A stretch of 64,000 nt of DNA from positions 1-64,000 of the forward strand of contig JAXGGA010001110.1 in the NCBI GenBank assembly GCA_038373865.1, given 5' to 3'. Under the pieces are notes generated by a model, which was not told where the DNA came from, ran no database searches, and worked only from the letters and a program-made list of their open reading frames with translations. Both the position numbers and the translations under genes were made by a program. This document shows positions 1-9,389 of this stretch, piece after piece; positions within the stretch are counted from its first letter, which is position 1; each line of letters starts with the position of its first letter. The stretch comes from Uloborus plumipes (lineage: Eukaryota; Arthropoda; Arachnida; Araneae; Uloboridae).

Positions 1-1625
1 CAGCAAACCAGGCGGCACATTGAAAAAGACCGCCCTTCAAATGCAAATTTTGATCGCCATGGAAAATATTTTACTTTCCGAACAATGGGTGAAAAAGATG
101 CTCTTCTTTCCTTTCGCAAAAGAGAAAGTGCGTCAAAAATTGTCACCATTTTTTCTTCCCTTAGGAATATGGAAGGTATCCTTCCGAAGACGTGGAACAC
201 AGCTCCTTAATGTGGTCTTGGAAAGCTGCAATTAACTTTCTTTTTCAAACTCTGTGGAAGAGATATTTTTCTTCTCGTTCTCATTTATTCCGTTTTTTTC
301 GCCTAAATAAACACAATAGAGCTCTCTTAATTAGAAAACTACACTTTTCTCTTGCGGAGATTTTTTTCCTAGCGCGAGAAATTAGGCAAGCCTTTGCGCA
401 TCTTTTGTTCTTTTATTGAATAAGAATTTCCGTAAATATGTGGAATATTGAGTTAATTTTCGAAAGAGAGCTCCTAGGTTGTGAACTTTTTTTCGTTTTC
501 CAGTCTCTTTTTATCCTTTGCAGATTTTGTGTTTACTTTTGGGAGGTTGCTTTTTCTTTCTGTTATATATTTTTTTAGTTATAATTTTTATTCTTGTTAT
601 ATCAGGATCATGGCGAAACTTTTTTACTTCTAGGAGAAAATATGAAATCGTCGGAGACTTTTGTATAATTAAATGTTCGCTGAGTTTCAACTCTGAAGAT
701 AGGTGGGAAAAAAAAGAAAGAAATTTTGACTCTTTAATAATTCTAACATGGCTGTTAAAGTTTGAGCTTATAAGAACGGCATTAACTTAATTTATTGAAG
801 TTAATGAGCAAATCAGGGATAGCAGCAGGGGGGGGAGGGTGGAGAGTCGTGGTGAGTACTGTTCCATTGAAATTTTTAGATAGGCTATTTAGAAGGGTCT
901 TGGCCACTTTTTGAGAGCTGTCTTTAATTGAAGACGATTATGGGGGGGGGGGGGATAAATGGGCACCTCTGGCTTCATTGTTGACGGTTTTGCTTTATAG
1001 TTCAAGCATTTCGGGATATGAAATTTTTACGCTTATGGTACTTTCGAATTTGAAACCTTTAGTATTTTCTCAAATTTTGGTGATGGTGAAAAAATATATA
1101 AACCAAAATGCAATAAAAGTATTTCAGAAAAATTCTAATTCTCATTCTGCTATTTCAAGGTTCAATTATTCGTTGTTAGCATTTTGGCAGTTTCATGCTT
1201 TGAATCGACAACGTTCTACCGTGCTGTTCGAGAATCAAAATTGATGAAAATTAAAATAAGTTTAGTATCAAAATATCATTAAAAATAAAAATTAGAGATG
1301 CATAAATGATTGCGTGCGTGGTTAAGAACACGATGCAGCTTTAAAAAAAATGCATACGTGCAATTTAATTTTTTCTCTGTTTACAATTTATAATTACGTA
1401 GATCCAACTCCTTTTGCTGTCCCCTTTCGCAAGTATTCAAAGTACAAAATAATTTAAATGAGAAATGATCCAAAGTACTTTGTGTTAAAATAAGTGAAAT
1501 GGAGGGAAAATAATGCAAAAGCAAAGAAAAAAAGTACAAATGAAGCAGAAATGTACGGTAAAAATAAGTTCATATGAAGCACCAATCAAAAAAAAAAAAG
1601 TAGAAACTGAGCACACATTGTTGTA
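1..1625. other. AT-rich non-coding stretch, nothing recognised
   Basis: Only short stop-limited reading frames on both strands, none with recognisable motifs. It holds a 13-base G run at 942-954 and A/T-rich low-complexity DNA. I see no gene, splice-flanked exon or repeat terminus. Confidence 0.5.
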
Positions 1626-1831
1626 GAGAAAATTACAACGTTAAGGAGTCACAAATAAGCAGGGATACTGCAGACACGTGTTTCGGCGTTACAAGGAACG
1701 CCTTTTGTCGGATGTCTGTGCATCCATAGGCTCCCAATTTTTCGCATTGAAAAAGGCGTTCCTTGTAACGCCGAAACACGTGTCTGCAGTATCCCTGCTT
1801 ATTTGTGCCCCCTTAACGTTGTAATTTTCTC
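1626..1831. repeat. 206-bp foldback (palindromic) element
   Basis: Two 81-bp arms (1626-1706 and 1751-1831) are near-perfect reverse complements, with about two mismatches, around a loop of about 44 bp. The arms begin GAGAAAATTACAACGTTAAG and contain CTGCAGACACGTG and GGCGTTACAAGGAACGCC. A truncated relative of one arm (CAGAGATACTGCAGACACG) is at about 38930-38950, so this is a dispersed family. No coding capacity. It could be a foldback MITE; no clear target duplication was found. Confidence 0.75.
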
Positions 1832-2104
1832 ACATCAACAGCATAAGGGTATTGTAAAACTTCATTTAAGCACACATTGTCAATGAAAAAGTATATAAAG
1901 CACGAAATGTAAGTATGAAGCACAATTTCTTGACCGTTTGGTGCTTCATTGATTTTTTTTCATCGTGCTTGTGCAAAATACTGTCTGTTTGCGTATTGTG
2001 CGCCTGACAGCCACGAACGATTCCATCTGAAAAAGGTGAGATAGGTTTAGGATGCGCACTTCCCGATGCCGTCAGCTTTTGTTCGCTTACTACTTCCTCG
2101 TTGC

Positions 2105-2165
2105 TCCCCCCCCCCCCTATTTCGAGAAAGTCAGAAGAGACTTGGCGCGTGCGCAGATGCGGCAG
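2105..2165 (-). repeat. dispersed repeat fragment shared with 44080-44132
   Basis: The reverse complement of this segment (GCATCTGCGCACGCGCCA, then AAGTCTCTTCTGA) matches 44086-44130 (GCATTTGCGCGTGCCTCAGG, then TCTCTACTGA). In the second location it follows a decayed LINE C-terminus, so it may derive from a LINE 3' region. Weak, inferred from two copies. Confidence 0.35.
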
Positions 2166-2269
2166 AGGTCGCACGAAAAAAATTTAGACAGTAATTCGTT
2201 TTCTCACTTTCGTTACAGCTGGCTCAACAATTTGCTTATCTTCACCATTTATCCGAATGAGCAGCCTCC

Positions 2270-2764
2270 GGGTCATTCCATGTGAAATCAACACACTGAT
2301 TCAGACTTGATGTCTCAGATTTTCATGATTTTTGGTATGCAGCATTATATCATAGACATATGAAAAAATACCAAATTTCAGTTACATAGCCCAATTATTT
2401 TTGAAGTTATAAATTTTTTAAATTTTAAATTTCTTTGAAAAAACACCATACTTTAACACATTAAAATGCCTATAGGCTCGCAACCAGTGGTGATATTAAC
2501 CTGGGACTGGTCTCATTTTAAAGCTGTTGAATAGGGCTTTATTATGATATGCTACAACATAGGGGTTAAATTTTTAAAAAAATTTAAATTTTAAAATTAA
2601 ATTTTAAATTTTAAATTTTTCAAAAAGTGGCAATTTTAAAAATTCCAAAAAATTACCAAAAATTGTTTGTGATGTCTTAATACATATTGCAAAATTCTAT
2701 GATGGGATCTCAATGGGATCAGGAGATACAGGGCTTCAGAAATACACGTTTTGTGAAAAATACC
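2270..2764. repeat. left terminal inverted repeat of the Sola-like element
   Basis: Reverse-complement match to 5752-6257 over essentially its whole length, including a highly AT-rich core of alternating AAATTTT blocks. The pair differ by a 10-20 base indel close to the outer end and a few substitutions. Confidence 0.85.
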
Positions 2765-2934
2765 AGAATTAGTATCAACAGAGGAAATTTTGTACAGTTT
2801 ATTGAATGAAACAAACAACACATATCAATAAAACAAGCAGTGGCTATTACTTTTAATTTTTTAAATAGAGGAATATCACATAGACACTTACCATTCTCAG
2901 CCTTATTTTATGAGTTAATTATTAACAAATTAAT

Positions 2935-5343
2935 TTATGAAGACTTCAATTGTTGGAAGATACCCACACATTTGTTTAGTTCACTGTCTGGTAAACTGTA
3001 TGTTCGGCCAGTCTGAGTGGTGGGGTTCACTTTGCACATTACATCTGAAAATGGGATCCACAGTGTGTCAGGTGGTGTGGGATATATAAATGAGGATGAC
3101 GGACCTGAAGGATGGAGGAATGTAACTTGCACTTGACTGCTGTCTTCATCTTTATCCAGAACATAACTCAACCACCAAGTCTCATTATAGATAGATGTTA
3201 TATACCCACTAATGTCTGAAAATGATGTCTGCTGAACGTCCTTCAAAACAGGAAATATGCTTGAAACATCTGCAGAAGAAAATAACTTTGCATTTACTTT
3301 GGTTCCACATCTGAGAGGTATAAAGGCATGAAATTTTTGGGTTCCTGATATAGTTAGAGCTGTATCGTACCGGTTAGCCAGTTGTTCTTCAGTTTTAATG
3401 TATTCTTCAATGGTCACAAATACAAAGTCGATGTTAGCTATGTTCTTATGTGACCATTCAAATAATTGCCTTGCATTCGTGATTTGATCCTGATACGGTC
3501 TTTGTAGGCTTGCTCTGGCGGCTAGTCTTTTTACTGTGGCCCCGAGCCCATCGCATGGACCTTTGCCATGTGCTGTAGCTGAAAAGTGCCATTCAGCCTC
3601 AGCTCCAAAATCTTGCTTGTAATTACACAAGTTAATAAAAATTTTTTTATTTTTGTATTGGGCTGCAGAGCCATCAGAGAAATAAAAGAATTTTTTGACA
3701 GGTCTTTGAAATTTGCACTTCAAGTATTCCATCAATTTTTTCTGGAACAGGTAGACAGCTGTAGTGTTGTGGTTGAGGCAGTCTGATATTATTACGAAAT
3801 TTAAATGCTCAACTTCCTTCTCTTTAAAATATACCACAAAAGGGTGAATGGTTGCCTGAGTATTCGACCAATGATATGATTGTGCCTCGTCTTGTATAAT
3901 AATAGAATAATTCTCAGAAAAGTCACAAATAACAGCTACTTCACATTCCAGAAGATTTTCCTTTGTGTGTCTCAAAAATGCACTTTGTTCTTTTGCTATA
4001 AAGTGATGACGAAGTAAGATAGGAAGTTTATTACAAAATACATCAATAAATTCACTAACCGGTTTTTGGATAATTTCTAAGTTACATCGATCCACAGAGA
4101 TCCACTGTCTGTATGTGATAGTCTCAATTGCATTGTCTTCATATGCTTTTTCCAAAAGTTCTCTAATCCCTCTGGTACCCGGACATGACACACAAGTTGA
4201 AAAGAAGCAGTCAGTTGATGGTGGGGGGCTGCAAACCATCATTTGCAGGCAGTCCTTGTATGTTTTTATTTTTCCATCTGTCATTGAGCTCATTCTTCCA
4301 TTTTCAAACATAAGCTTCACATTCTGATGAGTAGTGCACACACAGACTGAGTGTGTTCCACTCTGGCCTGCTAGCACACAATTTTTGGGTTTCAGCTCTG
4401 CAAATTTAGAAAATCCTACTTTTACAGCTGGGAATTTTTCTTTGAAAACTTCATAGGCTTCTTTTAAATTATTAAGCATCAACCTTTTTGCAACATGTTC
4501 TTTAATACCTGTGCTGTGGTCTTTCACTGATATAAAGTCCTTAATCCCCGGCATTGCTCGGCTTATTTCGTCACTTGTATAAAATCCTTTCACAATATCA
4601 ACGGTATGCTTTGATAAACTTTTTCCTGGTTTCATATCAGGACCAGACAAGGCGCCCTTTTCTTTCAACAATGTCTTGGCTTGTCGAACTAAATAGTTAG
4701 GGGCTGAAAATTCCCGCATTACTTTCCTCACACTCCAGCTGTCAGGCATAAGAGTCAGCAGTTGAAGCTTCTTCTTCCTACTAGTGAAGCTGTTGTACAG
4801 TTTTTTCACATGTGTAAAGAACTCGTCTTGTGAATCATCATTCTCTTCATCGCTCGATGCATTCACTAGCAGTTTTCTCTTGACAGCCACATTGATTCGG
4901 TTGGCCTTTTCAGTAGAGTAAATTTTTGATTGCATCCTCTTTTTGTCTACAGGCGACTCTCCCATCTCTAAAAGAGAGCTGTTAAGGGAACTCAGAGCTT
5001 CAGATTCATTTGAAAATGGTATATCTATAGGTGATTCTTCAATTTCAGTATCAGACTGACTTTCTTCAGGTACCTTGCTAGTTCCAGGGGAAGTTTCCCC
5101 ATCTTTTTCATTTTTCAACTTTGTCAGCTGCTTCCTACAACTATCACAGACCACGGATAACTCGGATGTTCCTGGAATCAAGTCACACATCCATGAAGTA
5201 ACACGTCTCAGTCTTTTTCTTGCATGGGAGTGATTTGGCTTATTAAAAGGGTTAAAGCAATCCATTTTTACTATCTTGTTAGTGGTATCCATCATGAAAG
5301 TGATAAATAGGGAGAAATCAGCAAGGAAACGTGCAGGGGCCAA
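2935..5343 (-). CDS. Sola-like DDD transposase, intact, 802 aa
   Basis: Probable transposase that cuts and joins the ends of the surrounding element. Single uninterrupted exon. The N-terminus has a cysteine/histidine cluster (C29, C53, C66-x2-C69), likely a zinc-binding DNA-recognition domain. An acidic, Ser-rich linker spans about 80-170. A second Cys/His-rich stretch (C322, H331, C334, C336, H339; then C371, C379, C384, C387) precedes the catalytic core. Core motifs are CDFSENY (D474), YFSDGSAAQYKN (D557) and HGKGPCDG (D598), a plausible DDD triad with an RNase-H-like layout. Met17, Met18 and Met27 (MDCFNPF) are alternative starts; the protein family sense seems to begin near Met27. An AATAAA on the minus strand (2798-2803) is about 130 bp past the stop. 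Sola membership rests on DDD, the 4-bp target duplication and remembered motif similarity; the transposase role itself is well supported by context. Confidence 0.75.
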   Translation of the reverse strand: MAPARFLADFSLFITFMMDTTNKIVKMDCFNPFNKPNHSHARKRLRRVTSWMCDLIPGTSELSVVCDSCRKQLTKLKNEKDGETSPGTSKVPEESQSDTEIEESPIDIPFSNESEALSSLNSSLLEMGESPVDKKRMQSKIYSTEKANRINVAVKRKLLVNASSDEENDDSQDEFFTHVKKLYNSFTSRKKKLQLLTLMPDSWSVRKVMREFSAPNYLVRQAKTLLKEKGALSGPDMKPGKSLSKHTVDIVKGFYTSDEISRAMPGIKDFISVKDHSTGIKEHVAKRLMLNNLKEAYEVFKEKFPAVKVGFSKFAELKPKNCVLAGQSGTHSVCVCTTHQNVKLMFENGRMSSMTDGKIKTYKDCLQMMVCSPPPSTDCFFSTCVSCPGTRGIRELLEKAYEDNAIETITYRQWISVDRCNLEIIQKPVSEFIDVFCNKLPILLRHHFIAKEQSAFLRHTKENLLECEVAVICDFSENYSIIIQDEAQSYHWSNTQATIHPFVVYFKEKEVEHLNFVIISDCLNHNTTAVYLFQKKLMEYLKCKFQRPVKKFFYFSDGSAAQYKNKKIFINLCNYKQDFGAEAEWHFSATAHGKGPCDGLGATVKRLAARASLQRPYQDQITNARQLFEWSHKNIANIDFVFVTIEEYIKTEEQLANRYDTALTISGTQKFHAFIPLRCGTKVNAKLFSSADVSSIFPVLKDVQQTSFSDISGYITSIYNETWWLSYVLDKDEDSSQVQVTFLHPSGPSSSFIYPTPPDTLWIPFSDVMCKVNPTTQTGRTYSLPDSELNKCVGIFQQLKSS

Positions 5344-5449
5344 GAAATAAGTTATCTTCTTGATACAACATCACATGAAACATCAAATGAACTTCCTACA
5401 AGCAACTGTGATGCTAAACTAGCTGTAAATGAGTGATCTTGTCTGCTTG

Positions 5450-5625
5450 ACCAATCAGCTTATACTTGTGAAAAGGGGAATCCCCCCACGGAGGGAAATC
5501 TCCCTTTTCTTACAGTTAAAGGGAATTTCCCTTACTTGTATTCCAATCAGCTTTCACCTAGTTAAAGGGGTTTCCCCCAAGGGAAATTCCCTTTTTATCT
5601 GAGTAAAAGGGGGTTTCCCTCTACA
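5450..5625. promoter_or_regulatory. tandem kappaB-like palindrome cluster upstream of the transposase
   Basis: Two tandem units, each opening with CCAATCAGCTT (5453 and 5542 regions), carry six GGG...CCC palindromes. Five match GGGRNNYYCC exactly: GGGAATCCCC (5476-5485), GGGAATTTCC (5521-5530), GGGGTTTCCC (5567-5576), GGGAAATTCC (5581-5590) and GGGGTTTCCC (5610-5619). A sixth, GGGAAATCTCCC (5493-5504), is close. They lie 130-280 bp before the ATG and outside the TIR. They could bind Rel/NF-kappaB proteins (Dorsal, Relish) or instead be subterminal transposase sites. Confidence 0.55.
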
Positions 5626-5751
5626 TGTAGGCAAATGAGAGGTTTGCAAACATGGTAAAATGAAGTAATCACTGCGTTTTATTAATATAATAGGATCCTG
5701 CACATTGCATAGGAAAATTAGTTCAAAAACAATAAAATTTTACTAATATGG

Positions 5752-6257
5752 TATATTATTGACAAAACATGTGTATCTCTGAAGCCCTGTATCTCCTGAT
5801 CCCATTGAGATCCCATCATAGAATTTTGCAATATGTATCAAGACATCACAAACAATTTTTGGTAATTTTTTGGAATTTTTAAAATTGCCACTTTTTGAAA
5901 AATTTAAAATTTAAAATTTAATTTTAAAATTTAAATTTTTTTAAAAATTTAACCCCTATGTTGTAGCATATCATAATAAAGCCCTATTCAACAGCTTTAA
6001 AATGAGACCAGTCCCAGGTTAATATCACCACTGGTTGCGAGCCTATAGGCATTTTAATGTGGTTAAGTATCGTGTTTTTTCAAAGAAATTTAAAATTTAA
6101 AAAATTTATAACTTAAAAAATAATTGTGCTATGTAACTGAAATTTGGTATTTTTTCATATGTCTATGATATAATGCTGCATACCAAAAATCATGAAAATC
6201 TGAGACATCAATTCTGAAACTCTTCCAAAATTGTGTTGATTTGACATGGAATGACCC
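5752..6257. repeat. right terminal inverted repeat of the Sola-like element
   Basis: Partner of 2270-2764, ending ...ATGGAATGACCC before the CTCC target duplication. Because the transposase reads leftward, this TIR is at the promoter side. Confidence 0.85.
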
Positions 6258-6261
6258 CTCC

Positions 6262-7790
6262 ATTTTCCTCGAGCATGCTTCCAGAAACAGAAATAAAAAT
6301 CCAATGTAATAAATTTTAAATTCGGTTCGCGTGGAAAGTACTTGATGGTTGTTCCCCTTTCTCGTTTTAATATCTAAATGCATTTTTCTTCTTATTTCCA
6401 TGTTTGCAATTTTAAATGAACGTAATTATGTTTTTAAATGGAATGATTCCATCTCCGCTTTAAGATGAAAATGAAGTTTTTGGGCTACATTATAAAATAC
6501 AGCGAATCTTTTTACATTTTGGAGCCTCGGTGAATAAAATATCAGTGCAATATTCTTTTCTTGATAATTGCTTCATAACGTGCGATAAAAGTTGTTTAAA
6601 TCAGTTTTGCCTTTTCGCTTCTAGGCGCTTCTTTTTGTTTCTTTTAAGGGTCTTTCTCACTGCAAAAGTTGTCTTTTCTTGTTCTTCTTTCTAGCTTCTC
6701 TCTTCTCCTCTTTTCATATTTTTATCCGCCTTTGTGAAGCCGTGGAAATATAATGAGACTAAAAAGTCTTCTGACTTGTCTTGGAAATTTTCAACTTTCG
6801 ATAGCTTGAGAAACTTTTCCCCTCCCTTTCTTATGGTTGCTAGGAAATGTCTTTTACGTATTACGACGGAAATAATTGGAACTTTTCATCCTTTTTACTT
6901 CTACTTCAAAGAATTTTTATGCGCGTAAATATTCCACGGGAAAAGAAATCCCTTGTTCAACAATTTTTTTAAATGTACATTTTGTTCTTATGCAAAATTA
7001 GTTTAAAGTTTTAAACTCCAACAGAAACCAGACATACTTGAGCCTACTAATGATGATGTTAGAATTATTTTAGTCGTGCATTTGAATTTTCCCCGATACA
7101 TTTTGATTACTACTACCAGTTTTGCTAATTCAACTACTATATTTTGTTAGTTAATTCAAAAAGTCTGCTTTTGGGCACTATAGATAATTACAAGAAACTA
7201 CACCGTCAATAATATTTTATGTTTTTGGGTGTTTAATGAACTCGAATAACGTACCCCGTGCGCTATTTATGCTCCATTTGGTGATGCATATATCTCGCTT
7301 TTTATTGCATATGTTTTCCCCTTTATCCCAATGATTACTTTTCATGCATTTTAAATAAAATAATCTTTAGAACTGTTGTGTAGTAGTACAAATTAACATG
7401 AACCCAAATCAGCTAATAAAGTTTTTTTAAAGTTATTTAAGTGAGGTTTTATTAAATTATTTTGTGAAGTATGATTTCTACTTCTTTTTTTTTTAAATTT
7501 AAAAACTTTCTTTAAATAAGGTTTTGGAACTTTTTATAGATAAATTGACAACAGTAACTTCCTTGCTTTCTATTCAAGAAAGGGATGGAAAGAAAAAGAA
7601 CTCAGAAAAGGCAATAATTTTGAAAAAGAAAAAAGAAAAAGAAAAAAAAAGTAGGGGAAAAAAGAAAGAAAACCAGAAGGCAAGGAAAATAGGAGAAATT
7701 AGTAACGAGTATAAAATCAAATATTTGCGTAAAATACTAAATACAAAATATGAAGAGGCCTCAATGAAACTTAGGGTTGAAACGAAATGA
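6262..7790. other. non-coding stretch
   Basis: AT-rich DNA, with an A/G-rich low-complexity patch (7600-7700) that creates a lysine-rich false reading frame and its phenylalanine-rich mirror. No supported gene. Confidence 0.5.
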
Positions 7791-8014
7791 CAAGGGCTTG
7801 GAGTCGGAGGGAAAATGATTGACCCCGACTCCAAGAATTTACGAGACTAAGACTCAAAATCAGTCCGACTCCATTACTCCTCAGCCATGGCAGAAACGCA
7901 GATTCGAAAGAAAAATGATCGACTCTGATTCCAGCTCTTGAAATTTTAAAGCTTTTGACTCTTTTACTCCCAAATCACGTCTCCACAACTCTGGCTCTTA
8001 ATCCCGCAGCCCTG
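7791..8014. mobile_element. decayed hAT-like MITE (GAGTCGG family)
   Basis: Left edge CAAGGGCTTGGAGTCGGAG and right edge CCGCAGCCCTG form a degraded inverted repeat, with internal GACTCCGACTCC-like motifs. Related pieces occur at 30808-30900 and 63180-63360. No target duplication remains. hAT affinity is inferred from the CAGGGCTGCGGAG-type terminus. Confidence 0.5.
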
Positions 8015-8104
8015 CACTGTGAAAAGGAATGTTGTTTTTACAGTATTATACAGCGAATTGTACATTAATAAACTGTAAAAATTGCTAATTTTACGGTTAT
8101 AGAC

Positions 8105-8364
8105 TGTAAGCTTTGTCGATGGTCGTTAGTGAATGAGAAGTGGACTGTATAAAATAATTTTATTCAAAGCCAACATAGGTTGGAAACATTGGTAGCAATG
8201 TTTAAGAGAACAAGGAACAAAGTTATATGCTTGGCGAGAGAGCTCGTCAGCGCAACAGAACTCCCACGCATTTTCTTTGGTTGCCAATTCGTAGACGATG
8301 AAAGAAATAATACATTCAAGGCTCTGCTTAATTCTATGGAGCATTTAGATCGCCGACAAGCTTG
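8105..8364. other. unclassified insert inside the MITE
   Basis: About 250 bp not shared with other copies of the MITE, bounded by an imperfect inverted repeat (AAGCTTTGTCGATG against ATCGCCGACAAGCTT). Both strands have open frames of 60-70 codons without recognisable motifs. Possibly a small nested element. Confidence 0.35.
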
Positions 8365-8552
8365 GTAATTTTACAGTTTATTACCGTGCAATTTAGTTTT
8401 AAGCTGGAACCTCTGCTGTCAGTATTATATTGCTGTTTTTACAGGATAATATAGTTAAATTTTACGGCATTAAACTGTAAAATTGCTAGTTTTACAATTT
8501 ATCACTGTACATTTTATAGTTTTAAATTGGAACCTCGGCTGCCAGTATTATG

Positions 8553-9351
8553 CAGTAACCCCTCGTTATATTGCGCTTTTCGGGGGACAAGAAAAAAGCG
8601 CGATATATCCGAAAGAGCGATATAACCGAGGTCATTAAAAATAGTTTTCTATCCAGCATGCAAGTAAATTTAAAGTGCACATACATAAAAATTCTTTTAT
8701 TCGAACATTAGATATTTTTTTTCAGTCAAAAGTAACAAAAAAATATAACTTACCGCAGTTGTTGTTACAATGTGCAGGTCTTAAAAAATATGTGTACAGA
8801 CATAAAATTAACCTATTGTTTTGGTGAAATAAGAATCTAAAGTCGTTTGCCGGGATTTATCCTTCAACACTTATCTCCCACTTGCAATTAAAGAGCGGAA
8901 ATTAATTAACTGCATTGCAGTTATGTGATCAGAGTTTGATTGTCCGAATGCGGTGTACGCTTTCTTGAGCATGTCTCTTCTTTCATGCTGGCAGTTGCAT
9001 ATGAGAGCACTTCATCTTCATCTTCACTGCAAGTATCAGTCCTGGGTTTTTCGTTCGTCACTTCTGCAATGATAACTGCATCGGAGAGTGTTTCGAAAGT
9101 AGGTTCATCATCATCAATATGAACCCATTGTTGAAGTTCATCTTCAGCAACTGATAAACCCAGTAACTTCGCTGCTTCTACTAACCCATCTACAGAATCA
9201 TCTGTCTGACCTTTTCTGAGCACCTTACATATTTTCTCAAAAATGGTTTCGAACTAAAAGCTTTTTTTTTTTTTTTTTTTTGAGACAAAAGAAAAGAGCG
9301 ATATATCCGAATGAGCGATATAACGAGGCGCGATATAACGAGGGGCTACTG
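8553..9351 (-). mobile_element. internally deleted Tigger/pogo element, 799 bp
   Basis: Left TIR CAGTAACCCCTCGTTATATT and right TIR (inward) CAGTAGCCCCTCGTTATATC. The right flank is TA (9352-9353). The left flank is TG, a mutated TA, judged by alignment to uninterrupted copies of the host MITE. Only a C-terminal piece of transposase remains. Inserted into, and so younger than, the surrounding MITE. Confidence 0.85.
8921..9250 (-). pseudogene. C-terminal remnant of a Tigger/pogo transposase
   Basis: Minus-strand reading frame, open from a stop near 9250, reads FETIFEKICKVLRKGQ and on through a tail containing LLGLSVAEDELQQWV and FETLSDAVIIAEV. This resembles the acidic C-terminal tail of pogo/Tigger transposases (a short helix, then a ...LSDEEI...V motif). 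The DNA-binding CENP-B-type domain and DDE core are missing, deleted between the tail and the right TIR, where a T-rich run now sits (9261-9282). Not functional as a transposase. The family call is by motif resemblance plus the surrounding Tigger TIRs. Confidence 0.65.
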
Positions 9352-9389
9352 TATTGTAAAAAACAACAGTTCATTTTTTTGCAGTGTGA

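Larger units (their letters stand above)
2270..6257 (-). mobile_element. complete Sola-like DNA transposon with long TIRs
   Basis: Element of 3988 bp bounded by TIRs of about 490 bp (2270-2764 and 5752-6257), nearly identical apart from short indels. Both termini read GGGTCATTCCATGT inward and are flanked by CTCC (2266-2269 and 6258-6261), a 4-bp target duplication. The only large ORF (2935-5343, minus) encodes a DDD-type transposase. Long TIRs, a 4-bp duplication and a DDD triad fit the published description of the Sola superfamily. Assignment to a Sola subgroup is tentative and from memory. With both TIRs, the target duplication and the ORF intact, this is a candidate for a recently or currently mobile copy. 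Confidence 0.8.
8015..9386. mobile_element. TTTTACAGT-repeat MITE carrying nested insertions
   Basis: Starts CACTGTGAAAAGGAATGTTG and ends ACAGTTCATTTTTTTGCAGTG, the terminal signature of a MITE family present at least eight times in this window. The interior has repeated TTTTACAGTTTATTAC / GTAATAAACTGTAAAA units and the landmark AACCTC(T/G)GCTG. It is interrupted by a segment at about 8105-8364, edged by AAGCTTTGTCGAT / ATCGCCGACAAGCTT, and by the Tigger element at 8553-9351. Confidence 0.7.

Noticed and set aside
3586..4327. Plus-strand frames opposite the Sola-like transposase
   Set aside because: Antisense shadows of an intact conserved coding region, with no motifs.
7524..7834. Lysine-rich frame and its phenylalanine-rich mirror
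   Set aside because: Product of an A/G-rich low-complexity tract.
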